From: Diphasiastrum complanatum | Taxonomy: Eukaryota; Streptophyta; Lycopodiopsida; Lycopodiales; Lycopodiaceae | Direction of reading: 5' to 3' | NCBI GenBank assembly: GCA_029204225.1 | Contig: CM055094.1 | Location: 66,300,536 to 66,364,535 of the forward strand | Length of the DNA stretch: 64,000 nt | In this document: one piece after another, positions 38,342 to 48,900 of the stretch | How the letters are laid out: each line of letters begins with the position of its first letter | Numbering within the stretch: position 1 is the stretch's first letter | Notes under the pieces: generated by a model | Told to the model about the DNA's origin: nothing | Database searches by the model: none | The model's input: only the letters and a program-made list of their open reading frames with translations | Program-made: the position numbers and the translations under genes

Positions 38342-39052
38342 GTGCATCTAAAGCTGGGCATGTATGGAAGAAAAAAAGAGCATGAATTTTTTACTATTTA
38401 CGACTTGCATATAAAAGGTGCTTGGTTGTTGGCACGTCCAACTCTTTCTCATTTGAGTATGTCCTCTGAGTTCTTCTTGGCAGCAATCCCTCTAAGGTTG
38501 GGTCTCCCTCATCCGTCATTAGCTGGAATTGTCAAATGTTCTTGTGGTCATGCTTTGGACTCTTTGGGCATGCATCTTTTGAGATGTCCTTCTGGTGGTG
38601 ATCAGATATCTCCACATGATACTATTCGAGATGTGGGTGTGACAATTGCTTTCGAGAGTGGTTCCCATGTTCTTCGTGAGCAACTGCATGTCCTTCCAGT
38701 TACTATGTCACAATACTCTCGTTGACGTGTTGATCTTGTCCTCTCCAAAGATGGTGTTCAAACTTTGGGTGATGTAGTTATTGTTGATCCGACTCGTCCT
38801 GATCTTCTACAACAGACATCTACCACTCAAGGAGCGACATCCAACCACGTGGCTCTTGACAAAGAACGTGACTATCGAGATCGGTACCCTTCTGAGGCAT
38901 TTATTCCTTCTGCTATGGAGACTTTTGGATGTCTTCATAAAAAATTTGACAAGTTTCTCAATGACTGTGCGGCTCTATATGTCAAAAGGCATTATGCACT
39001 TCCTTTGTCCATCATGGTGCCCTATTTTGGACAACATGTATCTATTGCCTAA
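38342..39052 (+). pseudogene. C-terminal part of a non-LTR retroelement with CCHC knuckle and restriction-like endonuclease signature
   Basis: One frame with a single internal TGA at 38723-38725 (context CGT TGA CGT, as after a CGA to TGA change). It reads CSCGHALDSLGMHLLRCPSG, a C-x-C...H-x4-C knuckle, then HDTIRDVGVTIAFESGSHVL and RVDLVLSKDGVQTLGDVVIV with DPTRPD. A CCHC knuckle followed by an R/K-x-D-L...(E/D)-V-x-V-x-D strand is how R2-type elements end. The RT is missing. The family assignment is inference from this motif order. Confidence 0.55.
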
Positions 39053-39058
39053 CAACGT

Positions 39059-39140
39059 GCTCAAACTTAAATGTTAATTCGTCGTGGTAATGCAGCTGGC
39101 TCAAACTCAAATGTTAATTTGTTGTGATAATGCAGCCAGT
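39059..39140 (+). repeat. Two-copy tandem repeat, about 45-bp unit
   Basis: The unit contains CTCAAACT(T/C)AAATGTTAATT and GTAATGCAGC / ATAATGCAGC and lies right after the retroelement frame. Confidence 0.75.
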
Positions 39141-39157
39141 GCACCTGCTTCACGACA

Positions 39158-39297
39158 TCCTACTCAACTCAGTGCACCTACTTCACAGTATCCTACTCAA
39201 CTCTCCATGTATTTAACACTTCACGACATCCTACTCAACTCCCCATGTATTTAACACTTCAGGACATCCTACTCAACTCCCCATGTATTTAACACTA
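39158..39297 (+). repeat. 38-bp minisatellite upstream of the TBL gene
   Basis: TCCTACTCAACT starts at 39158, 39191, 39229 and 39267. The last three units are 38 bp apart and share CATGTATTTAACACT. It ends within 150 bp of the TBL start codon. Confidence 0.85.
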
Positions 39298-39442
39298 CAA
39301 AGTAATGTTTTCCATGATGTTGGTGACACCTGAAGAAAAAAATAAAATAAAAGCAAAAGAAAGAAAAAGAAAAAGAAGCTTTTCCTTTTCTTTCTTTCTT
39401 CAGCTTTTCTCTATGCTGGCTACTACTGACTGTTGCCGATCA

Positions 39443-39998
39443 ATGGCTGCTGCTCATGCCACACTCATGCATCCTCCTCCTCCTCCTGCTGCTATTGCTA
39501 AGCATTCTGCGACAAGATCTAGTTCATGGAAGATTCTGGGCTTTCTTCTTGCGATCGCATTCCTTGTCTCCTGTTTCTTTTCTTCTCAGTTGGGCTATTT
39601 TCATGGCATGGCCGCACAAGCAAATGCAGGCGACCCGCTGGATCAAGCAGGCCAGCAGAAGCGGATTCGCAAGGTCTCGGGGGAGCATGTGGCTGCTCAG
39701 TATGGTGATCGCAACTCAACTTCCAGCTCCAAGGCAGCTCATGGATATGCTGCTGCTTTTGATGTTGGCAGAATTGCAAAGAGGTGTGACTACTCGTCTG
39801 GGAAATGGGTTTACGATCCTTCTTGGGAGCCGCCATACAATGAGAGCTGTGCTGATATTTTCAAAGGCTGGAATTGCATAAAAAACCGTAAGTGTCATGC
39901 TAGAAGTCACCTTCAATGGCGATGGCAGCCAACTGAATGCGACCTACCCAAATTGGATGCATTGGCATTCTTGACGCGATTTCGGAATAAGAGCATAG
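39443..39998 (+). CDS. TBL: TBL gene exon 1 (signal anchor and PMR5N start)
   Basis: Residues 1-185 plus the first base of a Gly codon. It carries a poly-Pro stretch, the single membrane segment, a Ser/Gly-rich stem and the cysteine-rich entry to the TBL domain (WVYDPSWEPPYNE, WRWQPTECDLPKLDA). The donor is ATAG|GTGAGA. The open frame extends upstream to an ATG at 39305, and reading on past the donor meets an in-frame stop at 40043-40045, so splicing is required. Confidence 0.92.
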
Positions 39999-42900
39999 GT
40001 GAGAATCCTGAACACTTTGAGATGCTCCATGCCTGCAGCTTCTAGTTTTGTTTTTTTTTTCTTCTGGATTCAAGAAGAGCTAGAAAAAACTGGTGAAGAG
40101 CTTATAGTCTTCATTCTAGCTGCTTTAAAGTGTAGGGTTCTGATGGGTCTGAGATACGATGCAACTAATGAGAAGGGTGAAAAAAGCTGCGTCAAAGCAA
40201 CCCCACTGAGTGGAAACTGAAGAGAAGATCCTGTGAGACTGAGCAAACGTTGATTTGTGCAAAGGATCATGAAACAATGAGATACTTGCTGAGTTTTTTG
40301 TTGTAGTTTTCGTTTATGCAGTTTTCTTACAAAAATGTATGATCATTTCTGCAATATATTTCAACGAGTAGGCGAAAAGTACAGAAATCGTAATTCTAAG
40401 TAACTTTAAACCGATTCTACATGGCAACGTAGTTTACTAGATGATTGAAGTCTAATGCGCTTTTTACTCGATAGTTGTTCAGCACATTAATAAGCAGCTA
40501 TCTGCATATTCTCTAATCTTGATGCTTCAGTATCGCAGCCACTTCTTTTCAATCGCATTTGCTGAAATCTGGTTGAAATCATGAAATTCTCCATTTAAAG
40601 CTGAAGTTTCATAGCTGCAATACTACAAGCCTATGCAAGATCTGAAAAGAGCATCTCAAAGTACAGGTTATATGAGTCCTGTTAACTGCAAAATAAATTT
40701 GATTACAAACAGCTAAAAACAGGACTAGAAAAGAGGAAATCTTAAGTATGGTATTAGTTCAGTTGAAGCCTATCTAACTCTGGTTGGTTGTGTTTTGAGC
40801 TGGCAGTGCAGGGTTTGTAGGAGATTCTTTGAATCGGAACATGTACGTTTCTTTAGTCTGCACTTTGAAGAGTGTAGCTAGAGGTTTCAAAAAATTGAGG
40901 CAGTTTGGAGCTGATAGAGGTGTTAATTTCGTGCACTATAATCTAACTGTGGCATATCATCGGACAAACTTACTAGCACAATATGCAAGGTCAGGATTTC
41001 ACTGCAAGAATTGAAGTTGCAACTTTTTTTTTTTATAAAGTTGCTATGAGCTTTTCTATTTTACCATGTGGAAAGATCATAGTCTTAACCTCCAATATTA
41101 TGCAAGTTGTTTGGGTGGAGCTTTTTTTAGCAACTATACCACCTGTGTCATAAGTGGCAAGGCTATTGCACCTTGTGATCCTCGAATACCTATGGTCCAC
41201 GAGTTTGTCTCTTCATGACGCTCTACTAAATTGGTGTTAAAATTCCTCAATCTTCTTTGTAGCACCTGCTTCTAGTCCTAACTTTTCCTTCAATTCATGG
41301 TTCTCTTGCTGCAATCTGTTTACCTATCTTGCTGCATTGCAATTGATTTTGTGTCCTTGTTCTCCCTTTTGCAAGAATCAATATTTATTTTGGAGTCTTG
41401 TTCCTTCTCAAGTATGCTGTTGACAATAGCTTGTAGTTTTAAAATCCATTGTCGAACGACAATAATCCTGCTTCAAGAAAAGCTTGAGGTACAAGTAAAT
41501 GTTTGTATATCAACAACAAGAAAAGTCAAACTCTTTCCTTACAGTGTTTTGAGATAGAAGACACAAATCTAAATCGGAACAATGAGACCACTAAAAGGTG
41601 TTGACGTATATGAAAATATGATTCCATGAAATGTAGCATGACATGGCTACCTTTTCTAACCAAATGGAAAAATGAGGGTTTGATTCTTCTATGTCATGAC
41701 CTTAACTTATGTTCTTCAAACTTTGCCTAGATAACCTGTATTTCTGGGTGTATGGCATATTTTCTTTGCGTTAGCTTTGTAAGAGATATTTTATGGTTTG
41801 AGGTTGTTCTATTGTATAAAAGTGTGAATTTATGTCTTTCTGAAATTTTGCTGTACTTAGTTCCATGAGTGTAGGGCATAATACTATTGTTGATGTCACT
41901 AAGCTGGTTGCAGATGGAAAGCAAAAACACCTGGACCACTGGAAGATTTGGGCTATGATGATGGGTACAGGGTAGATGTGGATGTTCCTGACAACAAATG
42001 GATTCAAGCTCCAAGAGTTCATGATGTTCTCATTCTCAATACAGGTCACTGGTATGTGGGATAATTCATGAACCATAATGCTTTGAGTAGAATTTACCTT
42101 TTGTGTGTTTATTTTATTGTATTGTTTCACTTTTTTCATGTAAACATATGCATTTTGGTTTAAATGAGTAGTTGTGGAAAAAGTCATTTCAATTGATACT
42201 GGACCCAGCGTCACATAGATGCATTTATTTGTAGTAGATTAGGAACCGAAGCTCATAAATTTTCATAGTCTATATCATGTTCGAGGAGCTTTAGAAGGAT
42301 GCTGCTTTGAATTTTAGTAATTATGCAGATAGTTTGGCTTGTGTGGCATATTCACTCAAAGTGAGGTGGTTTATGTAACTTTCCATCACTTATAATGTAT
42401 AACTCAAGCTGTTACAGATCAAGGTTCTTCTATTCACAATGTTTGATTACATAAATGATTCCTCATTTTGTGATTGGAGGTTTCAACCACCTTGAGAGCC
42501 AGCCTTTGCTCTTCTAATTCACAATGCTTATCTTTCCAGCATGATGTTTCTTGGCCAATTTGGCTTAAACTTGTGTTTCTTGTTAAAGCACATGTTCATC
42601 TTCTTTACTTCATCTAACCTTTATGTACTTGTGAAGTGCGCTAAAAGTTCTTGATATTGTTCCTTGATATCATTCCTTCTTGAAGTTGCTTTTGTTTACT
42701 TGTATGTTAGAAGAAGGAAAGAATGCTTGATAGAGAAAGAGTGCATTCGATAGATGCTACTATCGAGTTCTGCAGAAAGATCCTTCTTCTAATGCATGAT
42801 TACGCCTATCAAATTTGAACAAAACTATTGCGAAACTAAACTCGAATTTTAATTGATTCTAACTTTGAAATCATCAGAATCGATTAGATTGATTTCGTAG

Positions 42901-45900
42901 ACAATAACAAAGTAAATATTGCTTTGTTTGACTCAGACAAATTGATAAGAGAACGTAATTAGATACAATAGAACAAAGAAGTATTATTCATTCAGACTTA
43001 AATTGAATGCAATAAAATTGTATGATTGTAAGTAGCACGTACAAGTTAGATGAATAGCAAGGACAAAACAATAGTGGACGCAACCGCGTACTCAAACCAT
43101 AGTTGCACAGAATTGCGTTTCTGGGAGGAGACGTTTCGGAAACCGCGTTTCTCCTCCCAGAATCGCAAAAAAAAAAAGATTTGTTTTTTTTTTTGGGAAA
43201 AATAGCTTATGGCTGAAATTTTTTTTAGGGGATCAATGGTCAAACGAGCGTTTTGCCTCTCAGAAGTGCAGTAGATGGGGCACAAACAGATCTTATTTTC
43301 AATAGCTATTTGGTTGTTATACTTCGAATTTGCTTTGCACAGGAACACAGATCATGCTACACAGTAACACAGACAGAAAACACTCTCCACAACAAGCTCA
43401 CGTAGCAACTGTATTTCTCAAAACGAAATTACACTGTACATATAGTTGTTCACTCAGGCCACCCATGCATGACCCAGGTTGCCGTTGGCGGGACGCGTGT
43501 CCCGTAGACTTGCCTCGTGGCGAGGCCAACTGATCCTTATCCACTGATAGGACCCACAGTACAGTAGCACAGTGATTCTACGTTAATTCTAACTCTCTCC
43601 CTTAAAGTAGAGTCTACTTTATATACAGTCATATACATAGCTTTAAAGTCAACAAACTTTAAGTACAGAAAGCTTTGATCTAAACTTATCAAACTTTTCT
43701 CCAACAAGTGGCTTAGTGAAAATATCAGCTAGTTGTTCTTCTATGCTACAATGAACAACATGAATTTCACGACTCAGCAGCCTCTCACGTATAAAGTGAT
43801 ACTGAATCTCAATGTGTTTAGTTCTCGCATGGAACACTGGATTCTTTGCTAGCTGAATGCCACTCTGACTGTCGCTATGTAATATCGTGGGATTTCTCTG
43901 CTTCATGCCAACTTCTTCCAAGATTTGTCTCAACCTTATAGCTTCCTATACTGCACTACACATTGCCTTATACTCTGCCTCTGTGGTTGAAAGAGCAATT
44001 GTACTTTGCTTCTTACTAGACCAGGAAAAGCAACTACCACAAAACTGGAATACATACCTTGTGGTGGATCTATGATCATCATAGTCACCTCTCCAATCCG
44101 CATCCACATAGCCACACAACTCAGGTAAACCATCATGCTTCCTGTAAATCAAGCCATACTCTGAAGTGCCTTTCACATAACGCAAAATGCGTTTAGCTGC
44201 CTTCCAATGCGTTTCCGTAGGTGCTGCCATAAACTGACTTACAATGCCAACAACATAGCATATATCTGGTCTAGTCGTGGTAAGGTAAATCAAGCTCCTT
44301 ACTAACTGCCTATACAGCGTAGCATCAAATGACTGTGACTCATCAAGCTTAGAAAGCTTTTTACCTGGCTCAATAGGAGTATTCACTGGTTTGCAATCCT
44401 GCAACCTAAACCTGTGCAGTAACTCTTTGACATACTTCACCTGTGTTAAACCCACTTCGTGTCCTTTTTGTCACACCTCTACTCCAAGGCAATAATGCAT
44501 CAGGCTGAGATCTGTCATCTCGAATTGTTGTCTTTCTTGATCATGTCTATCATCTCTTGATTATTTCCCGTAATAATCAAGTCATCAACATAAAGAGCAA
44601 TCAAAGCAACCATACCATCAAAGCATAAGACATATAGATTTGGATCAGAGTGTGTTCTCACCATCTCCTTTGAATGAAAGTAGGCATCAATCCTGCTATA
44701 CCACGCACATGGTGCCTGTTTAAGACCACAAAGTGCTTTCTTCAAACGACATACTTTATTATCCTGAACCTCTTCTTCCAACTCACCATTCAGAAAAGCA
44801 GATTTCACATCCATCTGATGCAAAGGCCAACCAAAATGTGAAACTAAAGCAACAAGAAGACGTAGAGTATTCCACTTACATACCGGCGCAAAGGTCTCCT
44901 CATAGTCGATGCCTTTACTTTGTGCATACCCTTTGATCACTAATCTTGCCTTGTGCTTTGCTATACTTCCATCTGCATGGTACTTAGTCCTGTATACCCA
45001 TTTGCAACCAATGGGTTTCTTGCCAACTGGTGGTTCTACTAAGTTCCATGTGCTATGCTTAGCAATTGACTCCATCTCCTCTCCCATGGCCTTGACCCAA
45101 ATGTCATCACCCTTCGCTTCACCAAAAGTCGAAGGTTCTTTGCTTTGAATAATACTAGATAAGAGAGCATAATTTGCTTCATACCTCTCAGGTTGTGTCT
45201 TCTCTCTTGTTGATCTTCATAGCTCTCCCTGGCTAGATGATCCTGGAAAGTCATCCATGTCGCGGCTCTCCAACAATCTCTCAAACCACTTAGGGAGCTT
45301 CTTGTCAGGTGATCGGCTTCCTGGTGAAAATGTATCCCATGGTACCTCCTTCTCCTTGCGTTTGTCACCTGCAATTTCAATCCTTTTTGCACCAAAAGGT
45401 TTGTCCCTACCTCTCCAACCTGTCTCTTGAGGTTGAGTAGTAGTATCCTGAGATGTATCCTCATGTTCATCACTCGGAAGGTCAATGAATGGATCATCAT
45501 CAGGTGGTATTCTCACTATACCATCTTTCCCACTGGATGTATCTATCTTCTCAGCATCCTCGTCTTCATACATCTTGGATTCATCAAAGATAACATCACG
45601 GCTTATATGGACTTTGTTTTCCACTGAATCAAAACATCTATAGCCCTTCACACGATCATCATATCCTAGGAATATGCACTTGATAGCTTTCACATCAAGT
45701 TTACGTCTCTCTTCCTTAGGAACGTGTACAAAGGCCTTACATCCAAAGATTCGCAAGTGGTTCACCCTTGGCTTCTTCTTCGTGAATGCTTCCTCAGGTG
45801 TTATCTTTGGTATGGCAATGGTAGGACTTCTTGAAGATAGACTGCCGTACTGCATGCTTCTGACCAAAAATCCTTTGGTAGTTTCATCTCAGCTAGCATA

Positions 45901-48900
45901 GATCTGGCACTTTCCACAATCGTACGATTCTTGCGCTCAGCTACACCATTGAGAGCAGGAGTATGAGCTTGCATAAATTGTCTTTTAATCCCACATTGAT
46001 CACAAAGATCATTGAAGTCATTAGACTTGTACTCACCTCCACTATCTGATCTTAGGACTTTGATCCAATGCTTTGAAGCTCTTGAAGTTGTCAAATGCAT
46101 CTGATTTCTTCTTCAAGAAGTAGATCCATGTCTTTCGTGACATATCATCAATAAAGGTCATGAAATAGAAGGCTTTACCTAAGGACATGGTCCTCATAGG
46201 CCCGCATAAATCTGTGTGGATTAAATCCAGGATGTTCTTTGCTCTTGCAACACCCCCTTTATTGAACTTCTCTCGACGCTGCTTCCCATATACACATGAT
46301 TCGCACATCGATTTCAAGTGGTCTTCAATGGTAGGCAATCCTATTACCATCTCCAATTTCCTCATCAAACTGAGACTTCCCAAGTTCAATTGACCAAGCC
46401 TCTTATGCCACAACTTAGTTTGCGATGGAATGGACGATACAAGTCCATGTTGCCCCTTGATTGTAGCATTCAACCTGTACAAATTTCTATTGGGCTCCCT
46501 TACTCCATCCGCAATAACTTTGAACTTTTGGTTCACATCCTTCACAAAGCAATGATCATGGGCGAATTCTACTTTCAACTTCTGATCAGTAATAACTCCA
46601 ATAGAAAGTAGATTTTTCTTCAAACCTGGTACGTAAAGTACCTCCCTGATCATCCTGCTTTTTCCATCAGGTAGTTGGATTGAAACAGTGCCTATCCCCT
46701 TGATCTTGCACACCTCGCCATTTGCCTGTGAAATGGACGTTCCATTATCCAACACTTTCATGCTACTGAACCAAGTCTTGTTACCTGTCATGTGTCTTGT
46801 GGCTCCCGAGTCAATATACCACGCTTGATCATCTTGATTAGATGACAATGCAGATATGAAGATGCTAGAGTCTTCAATCTCACCCTCATCGACAAGGTTA
46901 CCTGCTTGCTTTGGTTTCCCCTTGCCTTGTTCTGCCAAGAATTTGTGACATTCACTTTTCCAATGGCCCTTTTTATCACAACGGAAGCATTTGCCTTTCT
47001 TTTTGGTCTTACTGGAAGATCCCTCATCCTCCTGAGACTTGGCAAACTGCTGCTTAGACTTCTTCTTGCCCTTGCCCTTGCCTTGTTTTTGGTGTGTCGG
47101 AAGTGCCTGATCGTCAGTATTTTGCGTCTAGCTTTCACCATTTCTCGCCGTTGCTCTTCCTGCATCAAGATTCCTATGAGCTCGTCAAAGGTTGGCAACC
47201 TTTCTCTTGATGCTATTCCGCTCACAAACATCTAATAGGGTTCTGCAATGCCGCACAATGCATTGTGCACCAGCTCCACATCACGTATATGCTCACCAAT
47301 AGAATGCAGTTCATCCCTCATTGTCTTGATTCTGGTCATTTACGTCTGAATGTGCTCTCCTTGCTCCATGCGGGCACTGTTCAACATTGACTTCAGAAAC
47401 ATGATTCTTGACGGATTTGACGTCTCGAACTGCTCCTTTAGCACATCCCATGCCTGTCTGGGTGTCACAACATCACATATGTGGGTAATGATGTGATCCT
47501 TCACTGACAAGTTAATGAAGGTCAAAGCTTTCCTCATCTTTTTGTTGAACACTTTGATATTCGCTTCATTTGGCGGCCTTCTCTCATCACCTGTGACGAC
47601 TTCCCACACGTCTTTCTCCATCAATATGTTTTCCGTCCAATTTGCTACTTTCACTCAAAATGGACTCTCCCATGTTTGCCATCGCAAAACTGCTTGAAAC
47701 TTCTGCCGTAGGCTAAAAACAGTATGCCGAGGCCAACAATGATGTCAGAAGTTGAAAATAATGATCTGCACTTTTTCCCTTACCAGGCCACTCGCCGCTT
47801 TTCCACCAATTTGAAAGCCAGGCTCTTCCTCCTTCTACGTTTTCCAGCTATGGCTCCCTTGAGAAGTTTTCAACAATCTCTCTCTCTCTGAGTCGCGGCT
47901 GTCCACGACCACTCCTGATCAGGCTCGCACTGCTAGGGCGCCCTCCTGTGTGCTTTTATAGCTCGGAAAATAGTTCAGAATAGAGAGAAAACTTTGCTTT
48001 TTGGCTTCCAAACCCTAGACCAGGGTTTTTCTCACAGCCTTGAACTTGGCTTGCTTTTCACAGCTCTCTGGCTGGCCAAATCAATTGCTCTGAGGTGGCC
48101 CTACTACTAGAAAGCTGAAGCTTCACACCGTTTGTCAAACGGTGTCCGATTGATTGCATACTGACTGCAACCACCGAATAGTCTGCTTCGGAATTTCAAA
48201 ATTCCGTTTGCTGAGGTTCTAATTCAGCCGACAACCCTTGTCTCTGAATCCTCACACAGTCTCAAGCTTACCAAGCTTCTGTGTGTTAAACTCTCTGCAC
48301 CAATGTTTCTCCTTCCGTCTTCAACCCGCCGTAAACCCCGAACTCTCAGAAGACAGTTCTCTCGAAGCTCTCTTCAACGACGATGATGTATTGTGTACAC
48401 TCCCTGTACGGCTCTGATACCAACTTAGAATTTGCTTTGCATAGAAACACAGATCATGCTACACAGTAACACAGACAGAAAACACTCTCCACAACAAGCT
48501 CACATAGCAACTGTATTTCTCAAAACGAAATTACACTGTACATATAGTTGTTCACTCAGGCATGCATGACCCAGGTTGCCGTTGGCGGGACGCATGTCCC
48601 GTCGACTTGCCTCGTGGCGAGGCCAACTAATCCTTATCCACTGATAGGACCCACAGTACAATAGCACAGTGATTCTACTTTAATTCTAACTGTTATTTGC
48701 TTTGGTTTTCAATAAATGCTGAGGGGGTGCGGGGGGCAATAGCCCCCCGAGAAACGGGGGGTTTGCAACGCCCCCCAACGGCATGGTCCGGGGGCTGCCG
48801 GTAGACCCCGGCCCCGACGGTAAGGCCTCTTCATGACTTGGCCTTCCAACTCCTTGAGCGAAAACACACTTACTGGGACCATCTGTGATCGTAACAGACA

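Larger units (their letters stand above)
43321..48691 (-). mobile_element. Near-complete Ty1/copia element (family R)
   Basis: 5371 bp with both LTRs, flanked by the 5-bp duplication GTTAT (43316-43320 and 48692-48696). The primer-binding site TGGTATCAGAGC (48422-48411, complement) lies directly inside the 5' LTR, and the purine tract TTTAAGGGAGAG directly before the 3' LTR. The polyprotein order is Gag, CFRCDKKGHWKSEC zinc knuckle, AWYIDSGATRHMT protease, integrase, RT, RNase H. LTRs differ at about 9 sites in 269 bp plus one 5-bp indel by hand count. Several frameshifts and stops break pol, so it is probably inactive. Confidence 0.93.

Noticed and set aside
39305-39442. Upstream ATG of the TBL gene as the start
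   Set aside because: It would add 46 residues, mostly Lys/Arg/Ser and Phe from a low-complexity tract, before a normal signal-anchor N-terminus; 39443 is the better start, though the longer form is not excluded.
39456-39881. 141-residue plus-strand frame overlapping TBL exon 1
   Set aside because: It is a shadow of exon 1 in another frame; Leu-rich start comes from the CTCCTCCTC run and no family motif is present.
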